Positions 1 to 11,021 of a DNA stretch of 64,000 nt are shown here, piece after piece. Below the pieces are notes generated by a model. That model searched no databases and was not told the origin of the DNA. It saw only the letters and a program-made list of their open reading frames with translations. This stretch comes from Laetiporus sulphureus 93-53 (lineage: Eukaryota > Basidiomycota > Agaricomycetes > Polyporales > Laetiporaceae). The stretch is taken from positions 1-64,000 of the forward strand of contig NW_024468584.1 in NCBI RefSeq assembly GCF_001632365.1. Direction: 5' to 3'. Both the position numbers and the translations under genes were made by a program. The stretch's first letter is position 1. The number at the start of each line of letters is the position of its first letter.

Positions 1-1132
1 CTAGAGAGACTTTAGTCAGAAGAAATGCTTGCATGAAACTAGAGCGCACACCTGCAGTAGACACCTCTGTACCCGTCTGTAGTGCTGAGGACGGAAGATC
101 GCATCGCAGTTCTGAGAGCGAGCCAGAGGCAGCATCCAACACTCGCTGCCCGTCCCATTTGTATGGTGACTCATCCTTATCGAGGTCTGTAAGGTACAGT
201 TTCTCCAAGTGACTCAAGATGCCAGGATAAGCAAGGAAGTCGATGAGTTTCCCAGCTTTCTGGAGATCTCCTGTGAGTTTCAAGTAGCGGATGTTGACGC
301 GATCACGATATGGACCAAATGTATCGCGGTGGAAGTGGTCATGTGTGAATCGCAGGCTTAAGCATTCGAGCTTGACGAGGTGTGGCAGTGCGCATACGAA
401 GCGCCCAAAGACAGTGATTGATGGGAATGTGACCCAGTAGAGCTGGAGGCAAGTGACAGAGAAGCCAGAGAGATGCAGGAAGACGTCGCGGTGCATCGTC
501 CACGGCTTCCACTCTGAAGACCAGATTGTGAGCTTCTCCAAGCGGGGCAGCTTGCGAGCGAGCAGAATCGCCGCCAGCGACAGGCTTGACGGAGCTGAGG
601 TCTCTATCCGCCAATCGCGCCATATGTCCATATAGTGCGCCCGCTCTGACAGCTCGGGCGTCTGCTTCAGCGCCTTCACATATGCCTTCACACCCTTAAC
701 ATTCCTGATCGTGATCTGCCTGTGCAAGTGAAAGCGACTCAGAGGGTACCATGCTCGGCAGACGCGGTTGCACTCCTGCAAAGCACCCTGATCGTCCCAC
801 AGATGGTCAATCACGTTCTCCCACACCTCGATCGGAAGCTGCGGGAGAGGTCCCGTCGCGACTGGTTCCACCTCGGGCTCTACCGCCGGTTGCGCCTCGA
901 ATTCCCAGTCGGATTCCAGCTCGGGTTCCAGCTCAGATTCTACCTCGGATGAGGCCGCACGGTCCGCCTTATCCCTCCCATTGATCTAACGCAGTGAGCA
1001 CGTAAATGGATAGGAACGTATACATGGGATTTGCCCGCTTACGGTTCCTGCAAGCTGTTGTGAATTGAAGATTTTCCATCTTTTCGTCCCGTCCGCGAGA
1101 CGTTTCAGCTTCCATTCGAAGGAGTCCGTCAT
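1..1132 (-). CDS. F-box protein, copy 1 (3' end beyond the window)
   Basis: F-box proteins recruit substrates to SCF ubiquitin ligases; the target here is unknown. Exon 1 is 1132-1043 (30 codons starting MTDSFEWKLK), followed by a GTAAGC donor. The acceptor TTAG ends at 986 and exon 2 runs from 985 to the left edge. An acidic Glu/Ser stretch precedes the F-box core (LPQLPIEVWENVIDHLWDDQ, then VCRAWY). The remainder resembles an irregular leucine-rich substrate domain (for example LPRLEKLTIW, FGRFVCALPHLVKLEC). The frame is open to position 1. Gene structure and protein match the copies at 47903 and 54631, but the orientation is opposite. The sequence at 1-35 corresponds to the 32-nt segment that is an intron in copy 3; here it is read through in frame. 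The family assignment is firm and the function is inferred. Confidence 0.82.
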
Positions 1133-2151
1133 TGGAGTAAACAGATGCGGAGGATGGTCACAGGTGTGAGTTTCCAAGCCGGCTCTTTGCAATATATGTA
1201 TACGTCTCATCGCATGCAACGTGGTTTGCGGTTCTGTATATCATATCTTCTACATACCCCCCACATGACCGCGTGCATCGCCTTGCAATGCAAGCACTAC
1301 ACAGCCGTGTTGGAATCACGCAGCCATTCAATCGGGGTGCTATCTGCGGGTGCTGTACGCACGCCGTCTGTTCATTGATCATGCACAGCCCAACGGTATG
1401 ATTGGCGGTTGACGAAGCAGAACCAGGTTTACCTGGGCGGCTTCAGACACGGGCAACAGGTGAGGCGTAATGTGCGTAGCGCGAACAGTTCATTGTTTCA
1501 AAGTCAGTATGTGTGTCCCTAGGTGCGTGCTTATGGCCCACGCACATTACAACGCACAGAGTCAGGATCGTATGTGCCTTGCAGATGGATGAACATCCGG
1601 GAGGCTCATCTAAACTCCCATATACAGCGCCCGACTAGAGGTCTCTTCGTATACTTCAGGCTCTGCGGATATTGCTGCATCATTTAAAAATTCAGGGCAC
1701 TTCTGGGAATGGAACGACCAGTATTCTGCATAGCATCATAGATACGCTGCGCCTCAACGAACATCGCAGCTGTCAGCACTGCTACGGGACGGAGTGAGGG
1801 CAAAGGGGATGGCTGGAGAAGCTTCGGGGCGCCGCGCTTCGTCACGTACACTTCTTATCAGAATATGATATCCGATTGATAACATCAAACCACACATACC
1901 TCAACGTTTCGTCAAGTGGACCACATCGCTGCACTGGTGCAGACACCACGAGTGCGGCCATGAGGTTGCCTACCCGTCATCGCCGCTGAGGCTATGCCAC
2001 CACAATGAGGCTGTCAATAGCAGTACCGCAATATGCACAGGGCGCACGCACACAGGTTCGAAAGATGCAGAAGGAAAACGCAAGGACGTCGTGGTCCTCG
2101 AATACCTAGGAGCTGCGCCACGTCATTCCTGCAGTCACAGCCCACGGTTGA

Positions 2152-2485
2152 AATGGAAGCGTTCGCTGACGCACCGCATTCGACCCACGTCCGCGGCGCG
2201 AGGAGCGTCTGCTGGACAAGACAGGCGCTGACAATTCACGCAGCGGTAGTCGAGTCGACAAAGCGGCCGATTCCTCGAGCTTCCAGCCAGGAAACCTTCG
2301 AGATGGTGCCGGTGCGAAGCAGGACAGGAACATGCGCGATGGTGAATCGGCCGCAATGGAGAAGACGAGGAACGATGACGCTCACGATCACTCAGATTTT
2401 ACGCGTGCATGTGGGGATGTTGTACATCGCGCCCTTCGTCTGCTTACAAGTGCAGCGCCTGCAAGCGAGAATCGGGTCTTGTTGA
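2152..2485 (+). other. Repeat-borne open frame, divergent from the F-box gene
   Basis: An open frame in the 5' flank of F-box copy 1, starting MEAFADAPHSTHVRGARSV. Related sequence sits at the same place in unit 3 (53691-53317, minus), in unit 2 (frame broken, about 46930-46550) and more weakly in unit 4 (60489-60229). In a second frame the shared DNA reads DKAADSSSFQPG, then KTRNDD and HRALRLPTSAAP, which looks at least as protein-like, so the true frame is unclear. It could be an exon of a decayed divergent gene or simply repeated non-coding DNA. No family was recognised. Confidence 0.3.
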
Positions 2486-3780
2486 TATAGATGTTGAGGC
2501 GTGAGGCCATACTAGCTGACTCGCAATAACAACATCGCAGCTTGATGGAATGGATACACGCAAGGCCGCGAGAAGCAGGTGGGTGACACCAAGCTGTCAA
2601 GGTGTCCGCATAGAATCTGCGCTCCACATCGGCCCGTATACTGCCCATACTTGGTCTGCTGATGCACCAGATAAATTCCACATCTGATTTGAGGGACCTG
2701 TGAAGGCTGACAGCCATCTGCGATGCTAACCGTCCAGGCGGTGACAGTCAACAAGGTGGTCATTCGCTCGAGCTGTCAGCCAGAGACCGGATGGTCATGC
2801 TGCACATTCGCAGAGGCGGATCACTAACAAATCGTAGTGGACGAAAATTGGAGTGAAGTGGACGAAAAATCAGGACGTACTTTTGGACGAATCGTCCATC
2901 TATTCACATTGCAGGCGCGCATGGATCTTATGCCTAGCATGGTTGCATGGATTTTAGGGCTCTACTACGAGTGTGTTGTCCGGAAGCGAGGACTATGGAG
3001 AATGTTGAGATTGCACGGCTTTGTCGTGCAGAGTCGATCAATTAATGCGCCCAAACATGCCAGTGCAGGTGGCACGATCGGCATCAGGTTGATGGCATCA
3101 GCCCGTACCACTGAGATTCGTGCTCAGCGAGCGTTCCATGGCCACCATGTCTGCATTGAACGCCACCAGTCGCCTTTGACGAGGCATGCTTCGTGCTTTT
3201 CGTCTTCCTCATTTCGACGATTCATAGCTAATTGTTTGTGGACACTCGATTAGTCATGAATGTGGTGAATTTCGAAATCTTCGCCCCACTCTGCCATGTG
3301 CACTCTCAGAAAGTACTTTCAGCTCGCGCCGCTAGATCAACCGATTTTTCGCATACAAACGACGAGAACCTCGCTATGTTCAGTTCTCGTGCACTGATAC
3401 TGGCCACTGCAATCACGCAAGATGTCAATGCGTTCGCTGTCATCCTGCCCGGAACCGCTCCCGTGCTGGCCGCAAAAACGCGCCTGTCTGTGCTCGAACC
3501 GCACAGTACCGAGATGCTGAGCTATCACAAATGAAGGATGAGAAGCATGCTGTAGCTTGAGGTGTTTGTGCATCACGCCGAAGCTTGAAAGGCGTTCGTG
3601 TGGTATCTGGCTGTCGCAGCACGGAAGGGCAGCAGGTGAGCGTTTTCGTGAGAAGGGTAATTTAGGATGGGGATATTCGTGGTGCGTGCTGGATCATGTC
3701 GATGGTGGGCTTCTGCAACCTGTCTCGTTCATTAGTCGATTTTATGGGCCGTCTTGTAGCATTTTCCTTCATGCCAGAGA

Positions 3781-4785
3781 ATTTCGACGCGCAATCTTGA
3801 GCGACTATGATGTAACTGACCAAGGACAGCCACATCATACGGCGTCCCCGAGTCGACGCCAAAGCATCGGGGAGGCGTCGACCTCGCACTGGGCGTAGTT
3901 AGTCCATTCCACGACTTTTGGGTCCACGCCTCCGCGAGAATCCCGTCGGACGAGAATAGCTTCGTGAAGTTGACAACGTCGCCTGCCGCATGGTTCAAGA
4001 TAGTAGCAGGGAACTGCGCCTGCGCCACCACCGACCCAAACGTCATAGCAAGTCCACGGAGCGCTGTGAGCCGGGCTTGGGAGGACGTCGCGCAAGGCAC
4101 CGGGGGATCGATACCGCGAGGCCAACTCTCGGCGTGCAATTAGCAACACCATCTTTATACAGAGCCGTGCCGGTGCGAGAGATAAGCAACACCGTGAGTG
4201 AACGTATTCAAGGTACCGATTGGCTTCGCACCTCTTGGTAGTCTCTATCGAGCCGATATATGTGCATTAGCCTCCGCAAGGTAGAATGTGATAAGATGGC
4301 TGAAAGCCATAAGGCTATTGGAGTATCACCCGCTCAGGGACGTCTCGGACATGAGAATGCGTTCTGATACGATCGTCGGTGCAGGATACGCAACATATTT
4401 CGGAGATAACCATCCTCATCCATGATGATTGCTTTGACGAACGGAGCTCGTGGCAGTAAATTTGACAAGCTCGACTGGGAAATCAGAGAGACAGCGTGTA
4501 TGCGATACAGCTACGATGAAAGAGATGCATTGCGTGAGATCAATTATACTGCGATAAGTAAGTGGTATCCTATCAATACAATCAGAATACAACATCTAAC
4601 AAGTTTGCGCCTCGGGCTGGATGTAGGGACCGAGGTGAGGAGGTGGCATCGAGGCGGTGAAGCAAGCAAGCGTCATGCATCTGCATCAGCTACGGGGTTC
4701 GCGAGACAGCGACGAAAACGATGGCGGGTGGGTATGGGCGACGTTGTCTGCCTCGGACTCAGGCAGCGGTGGTGGTCATTTCTGC
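3781..4785. other. Intergenic, nothing recognised
   Basis: Several short open frames on both strands show no splice structure or family motif. This is unique sequence between the inverted repeat unit and the next gene. Confidence 0.5.
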
Positions 4786-5787
4786 CTATGCTCGACCGAG
4801 CATCGAGCGTCTCATTCGCTTAGCAGGCAGGTCTGCGCAATCCGGAAGGAAAGTCAACGTCCCAAGAAAGGACATGATCTTGCTTCGAGCAATCGACTTG
4901 CCTCGTATGCTCGTATGACAAGAACTGATGGCTTCTGGAGAGTATAAATCTTGTATTCCTACAACACCTTTGAACCCTTCGCAGCAACGAAGTATGGCCT
5001 GCCTATTGTCAAGAGGCTTCATTCCCTCGCTGTAGCGGCGGTTAGGCCTGGAGAGAGTAGGGACATGCGCGGAAACGATGGTCGTTTCTGTTGGATATGT
5101 GCCGTGGTGCATGTCGCGCACGAGGGACTCGGTGACGGGAATTTTGTAGAAGGTGGGTGTTGTGCCAACTAGGACAATTCCCGGCATGATCTGGGCAACA
5201 GCTATTAAAGCACATCTAGAATATCATGAAAGACATACCTTGAATTCGACAGTCGCCTCTCCTGCCGACTGTCGCAAACGATTGTTATAGTCGAATGCGG
5301 CAATCACCTCGTAGATCAGCTGAGCTCGAGGCTCGCACAGGTCGTCCGGGGTAAAACGCTTATCCTCTTGGACGACGAGAAGGATGTCGTTATGCAGGCG
5401 ATCGACGAGGCAGACGTCCGTCTTCGCGTGTCTCCACTCTCCACAGATGAAGAGTGGAATATCCTTTCGAGTGCGAGCGACTCTGTGGCGTTTCGCGTAG
5501 CCGAGTTGTCTGAACAGCTGGACGGCGAAGTCGACGACAGCGGAATCCTCGGCTGATCTGGGTTTCATAGCGAGATCCAGGAGATTGATGAGCTCCGCGT
5601 TGTTATCATGTACCATGTCTTCCGCCTCCTGCGTAGTCAGGATCTCCTCATCGACTGCGGGCAGGGGCAGGTTGTCGGTTCCGAAGAATGTTGCCGCATC
5701 TTCAAATCGTATCTGGATGTTATAGGCGTCGAGGTCATTATCAGTCCAGTCACTCCCGGACTTCGCAGAGCGAACGAGATTGGCCAT
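4786..5787 (-). CDS. Conserved basidiomycete protein with PD-(D/E)xK-like core
   Basis: Two exons are seen: 5787-5239 and 5190-4786. They are joined by a 48-nt intron with a GTATGT donor and CCCAG acceptor, and the phase is preserved (EFK|IMPGIVLVG). The product is about 317 aa. I recognise this as a hypothetical family found in many copies in mushroom genomes. Its hallmarks here are VDFAVQLFRQLGYAKRHR, DIPLFICGEWRHAKTDVCLV, LLVVQEDKRF, MPGIVLVGTTPTFYKIPVT and SEGMKPLDNR. The pattern TDVCLV followed after about 17 residues by EDK resembles the D...ExK core of PD-(D/E)xK nucleases; that is my inference, not an established assignment. The start was chosen at the first ATG before the acidic N-terminal segment. 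The C-terminal 50 residues after GFKGVVGIQ fit the family poorly and could hold a missed intron. Confidence 0.75.
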
Positions 5788-7252
5788 TAACGAGAGTTGG
5801 TCGAGGGTTGGTTTCGGCGAGATGGTGGCTGTGAAAAGAAAGGAGTGGACGCGCCCTGTTCGGAAACTTATTTACGCTACGTCAGTAGCGGGTCCTTATC
5901 GCCGTGAAGGCTCTAACACGATCGGCATCAATTTGACGGCATCAACCCGTGCTACTATTGTCACAATATGAATTTCTCGTTTGTTTTTCCCTCATTTCCT
6001 CACTGATTTCCGATTAAGGGTCGAACATGGAGACCCTCCAACGCCCCAAAGGCATAAAACATGTTGTTGAAGGTCTGGATAATTGGATTCATCTCGTATT
6101 GCCGGACTTCGTGCGGCTTCGCCAGAGCATGTTATCTATCATTATTTGCAGCTCAATGCTCATCAAGATTTTCACCTATGCTTCCGATAAACTAAATATC
6201 AAACTGCACCGGTAGAGTCGATTGTATAGCCCTATGTGGCATACAGATGTTGATAGTTTTTATGTCGAAGAAAGAAAAGGGTCGCTCAAGGGGACATGAT
6301 TTGTCTTGTCCGCGATCGCGCGCCCTCGGATGTGTCGACTGCACTTTTCACTTCTGCGACGCGTTACACGATTCTCTTACTAGAATTCTGCTCAATCTCT
6401 CTGCACCAAATACTGAACACATCATGCTCCTACATGGGCTGGAAGAAATCATCCGCTTTTCCCCATGGGACAATACGGACAATATTCTCGGTCGAGGACC
6501 CAGCCCAACCTGGCACTCTACAAGAACAGACCGGTGAGTAATCAGTACCTTGTATTGATAAGTATTCAACAATCGAAGAGGGCCCGAGTAACTATGTGGC
6601 TCAGGTACGTCGTACGACACCCTCGTTCGTAAGGCACGTCTGTTATCGCATCCGGGTGTCGCCTGGTAGCGTCTGACGACGAGGATGCGAGTGAGCTGAC
6701 ATTCCCTTGCCCATATCAGCTCAGATACCTCTCTCAACTGACTTCTCCCAACGCGTTTAGTCGGCTTAGAAACATATAACAGACGAGACGCCCTGGTAGC
6801 AGGAGCCGACGAGTCGTTGATGTCAACCTTCAGAGACAGATTTTCCGTATCAATCTGGAAGGGCATAGCTTCCTCATACGAGTGCTGTCCACCGGGCGCA
6901 CATTTAAGCTCAAGCCTGACTCTACATGCATACGTCTCCGGACACTTACCTCAGGTGTCGTGGTCGGCTGACTCTTCGGAAGAATGTACGCAGAGTTCGT
7001 TCATGCACGTCAAACAAGGCCACCTGCTGGTAAGTGACAATTGCTATTGTTATCTCACATCATCAGCTTGCATCTCCATAGTGGCGCCAGTTATTTGTTT
7101 TAACGGCGCCTTACGTGTCACGAGAATTGCTCGAACCCGGCTGAAAGCTGACGGGATCCGTCTTCATCACAGGTATTTAAATACGCTGCAATGCCTTGCT
7201 GGTACACGCTCTCCTCTCAGAAACTCGTGAATATCCGAATATCCGAAACCTG
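5788..7252. other. Intergenic, nothing recognised
   Basis: This stretch lies between two divergently transcribed genes and should contain both promoters. A 172-codon frame at 6866-6348 (minus) has no recognisable motif and no homologous look, so it is treated as chance. Confidence 0.45.
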
Positions 7253-9465
7253 ATGGTCTCTGCCGCTATCCGCCTTCTCGTCGGCCTGAGCGGACTGTTT
7301 TTCTCCTACGTGCTCATCCACCACTTGCGCCGGCGTGCACGTACCACGCCTCTTGTTGGCCCGCCCAGCACGAACTTCTTGCTGGGCCTTGGCAGATTGG
7401 TGTCCAAATCGCCCGACCCAAGCCTTCTGTACGAGCAGTGGGCGGAGAAATACGGCCCCGTCTACAATGTGCCGGCCGCGCTGAACATATCGCGCGTCAT
7501 CCTTTGCGACCCCAGGGCAGTCAATTTTGTGTTCGCCCGCGGTACCTACGGCTTCGTTAAACCAAGGGTGGACAGAGTAGCTATTGAGCTCACTGTCAGT
7601 GGCCAATTCGCATCGTTTATTTCATGATGAATCTACATGCATAAGAATGGCAGGTTGGCCGCGGCATCATGCACGCAGATTGCGATGAGCACAAAAGGTG
7701 ACGAGACAAATCAGACGGTCCTACGATGAAAGTTGATCTTTTTGTGCATGTCAGGCAAAGGAAGGGGCTCATCCCCGCATTCGCCAATGCCTCAATTCGC
7801 AACCTGACTCCGGTGTTCTACGATGCCGCCTACCAGGTTTGTAAGCGAGGACGGTACTCATCATCCTAACATTGACGACTGCACGCAGGTGAAAAATGCT
7901 TGGGATGGAATAATCGAGGCTCAATCTGGCGGCTCGGCAGTCATTGAGGTGCAAACCTGGTGTGCACGCTCACATTTTTTTAACGTCTGCAATGAACTTC
8001 ATAGACCTTCTTTCCTGCAGGATGAACAGGATCTCGTGAGCTTTTTTTGTTTCATTTGTAATGATACTGACCTCAAGTGACATGGCTGCGACTAGACTAG
8101 ATACGCTCGGCATCGCAGGCTTCACGCACGACTTCGGCACCCTGAAGGGCAAGCATTCCTCCATCGCCGAGTGCTTTGATGCATTAACTGGTGCTCGGAC
8201 TGATTTTGACCTGTTAATGGCAATGGTCGGACTTGCCTTCCCGACGATCGTAAGGGTGCCCTCACCACTCCTCCGGCTCTTCAAGAAGCTGGATGCGACG
8301 ATCGAGGAGATCGCCACCAGATTACTGGACAGCTCGCGGAAGGAGAAAGTCGGGGGCGCAGCGGAGGACAAGAGTATAGTCGGATTATTACGTACGTGCT
8401 GTCGGAGTCGATTGACGCGAGTATTGATGAATCGGCGCGGCGCTGAGCAGTCAAGTCGGAGAGCAGCAAATCGGCTCTGCGAATGTCTCAAGAGGAAATA
8501 GTTTCACAGGTCAGTTTTCTGACCCTACTCGAACTATACACTAATCAGTATGATGCCGCGACAGATGAAAGTTTTGATATTCGCCGGTTATGTGACATCA
8601 TCCAGTGAGCAATCGACGCTCTGTTAAACTCGAATGAGATGCTCACAGTGCCTCGACTTGTCCAGTCATGCTAACCGTATGACTTTCTATCAAAGATATC
8701 CTGCTAGCCTGACATGCCGCGATATTTGCAGTGGTGCCTGATCGAGCTCAGCAAGAAAACTGAAGTACAACAAAAGCTCCGCGACGAGCTCGCACAATAC
8801 ACAAGTGCCGATCCGACATGGGAGCAGCTAACACATGCACTTCCCTATCTCGACGCCGTAGTCCAAGAAACGGTTCGCTTGCACCCGCAAGTCAAGGAGC
8901 ATACTGCCGTTGTACGCCTCCAATTACTACATCCGCACGATCCCGTCTCTTACACTGCGCTTGAAAGGCCACCGAAGACACTATTATACCTCTCTCCGCC
9001 CCCATGAGGACGGCCTCCGGTGCGTGCGTTGACAGCATCTCCATCTGCGCAGGCCAAGTCGTCACAATCCCGATCCACTACATGAACATGGCCGGCGTAC
9101 TGTGGGGATCCGACGCAAGGGAATTCCGGCCGGAGCGTTGGGTTGAGGCAGGCGGGATCCCGCCCCGCGCACAGGAGATTCAGGGTCATCGGCACGTACT
9201 GACGTTCATCGATGGCCCGCGCATGTGTCTCGGGCGAGGGTTCGCGTTTGCTCAAATGAAGGTGCGTAGATGTTCGCTGTCGATTGAGGACGATCTGATG
9301 GATACTTGGCAGGCTGTGCTGAGCGTGCTGATCAAAAACTTTGCGTTTGAGTTGAGGGATGGGTGGGAGACGAGGATCGAGGTCATCCTGGGAGTGAATG
9401 AGCGACCGCGGGTTGCAGGGGAGGAGGGCGTGAGGGTCCCTTTGCGTGTTCGCCGGCTGGAATGA
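7253..9465 (+). CDS. Cytochrome P450 monooxygenase
   Basis: A haem-thiolate monooxygenase, expected to be ER-anchored through the N-terminal hydrophobic segment (MVSAAIRLLVGLSGLFFSYV). Exons placed by phase and homology: 7253-7594, 7654-7697, 7755-7836, 7889-7959, 8021-8035, 8096-8391, 8451-8509, 8565-8604, an unresolved junction (possibly an 11-nt exon 8649-8659), 8732-8911, 8968-9261, 9313-9465. Motifs seen: I-helix AGYVTSS, K-helix ETVR, PERW (in FRPERWVEAG), and the haem loop FIDGPRMCLG with the ligand Cys. The usual acidic residue before the I-helix Thr is Val here. The 15-nt exon 8021-8035 is needed to restore the WMNRISLDTLGIAGF segment. The same P450 type is present as relics in the array at 50.2-50.9 and 57.1-57.8 kb. 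Substrate is unknown. It is probably expressed, although the I-helix junction could be decayed. Confidence 0.85.
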
Positions 9466-11021
9466 GTTCGCTGCAAAAGCTACCGGGAAAAAAGTTCATT
9501 TTGTACTGCTGTAAAGTACTGTTGTGCCGCTACTCTCGGCCACGTCACAATCCGTCTTGAGGCATCCGCAAATGTTGCGGACAATTGAATGAGGCGATAA
9601 ATACCATGGCGCGAAACAAATTACCGGGACTCACCTTTGATCTGATGGTGCTCACCAGGATCCGTTAATGTAGGTTGAGCTGACGCACAATGCCTCTCGT
9701 CGCCCATGGAGGGATCTTGCAGTATCACCGCCCGTCCGCGTGTCAGGCACAGCACGTCAATGCACCACTTATTTCGGAGTGAGAGTGTCCCCTTCAGCCT
9801 CCGAAGCCGCACATCGCCGGACTTGAAGCTTGTCTATTCCTTGATCTTGTTGGGAGAGGGTTCATACATTTTCTTCGTCAATGGAAACCGTTAGAAAGCC
9901 CTATCACTGTTGTATCGGAGCATTTATCAGTGTAGTTGCGCATTCATACGCAGTCGGTCATCCCGGATGGAAATATCCGATGAGTAGAGCCCGTTCGGAA
10001 CGTGTCGTTGAGAATTGGCCGCCAGAGGCGTCTGTGGGTTGAAGTGAGTGAATGGCCGTAGCGTGATGAGAAAATTCGGCACTGTCTAGCGACATATGCA
10101 TTCTCCCAACATGCGCTCACACATTATCTCTCACGAGCGTCCAGCATCAACCTCAAGAATGCATAGGCCTTTTTCCTGATGTGTGTAGCTCCTGCAAGGA
10201 GCTAGGCTCATGATTCAGCCTTCGTAGAGGGAAACAGTCTTTTCTATACTCACTCTCGGCGTGATACGCGTATGGTTAAGCTTGACGTCGTTTTCGGCGC
10301 TCCGTCTTAGCCGTGAGGTCACTTTAATGTCGTGTCTGTCGATACATCAATTGCCATTAGAAGCGCATGGATGAAACATGTTAAATTGCTTAGCATCAGA
10401 CGGGACGGGATGCAAATCATCAGATGGAATGATGAACATTTTGGAGGTACTAACGCCGCTGATCATCGGAGGGTTCCTGTACGTCAGCCTTCGGTTCCAT
10501 CAAGAAGAATGTGTTTTTTTTCTATCTGAGGACTGTGTTCTGCCGCGGGCCGCCGGTAGACTTCCTCCCGCCACAGCTCCTGGAATGGCAACCGTTACGT
10601 AAGCTACCTCACGACTTTCACTCCTGAATCCTCTCACCCACTCTCACTTGCCCTCACCCATCTACTCCTTGATCTATCTGCAATGCGGACTTGATTTCGA
10701 CGAGCTGCGTGTTCAGTCTTGTGCCAGTTCGCCAGCCTGAGAGCCAGCGCAGGACCGGGTCCAATCGCTCGCACACATCTCCCGCGGAAGCGTCAGAATT
10801 CTGAACCCTCTTGCCCCATTCTTCAGCGCTCAAGCCTCTACGTGATACTTCCCAGGCGCATACTCGCCGGCAGCATTCCTGTGCGAGTAGATATCTGACA
10901 CGCAGATTGTCTGGTCTGACGAAGTCCGGCGCTTGTTTCACCCCATCACTTTGCACGGCCATTTGGGCGGCATGCCTCTCTTTCCTTCGGTATATGATCC
11001 TCTCCTAATAGTCCACCAGCT
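9466..11021. other. Intergenic, possible P450 N-terminal relic
   Basis: Mostly featureless. On the plus strand near 10432-10590 a hydrophobic segment (LTPLIIGGFLYVSLRF) is followed shortly, in another frame, by a proline-rich stretch reading LPRGPPVDFLPPQLL. This resembles the anchor and hinge of a P450, but no later P450 motif follows. Low confidence. Confidence 0.3.

Larger units (their letters stand above)
1..3780 (-). repeat. Inverted partial copy of the F-box repeat unit
   Basis: Read on the minus strand, this stretch matches the upstream part plus the F-box gene of the units at 45.4-60.9 kb. Anchors include the block near 2190-2230 (matching about 46850, 53620 and 60415), the MNxVNFExFAPL segment at 3256 (matching about 45830), and the block near 3480-3780 (matching about 58680-58900). 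The distance from anchor to F-box start is about 1.05-1.1 kb both here and in unit 2. The outer edge is approximate. Confidence 0.7.

Noticed and set aside
6348..6866. 172-codon minus-strand frame
   Set aside because: No family motif, no splice context, unremarkable composition; probably chance.
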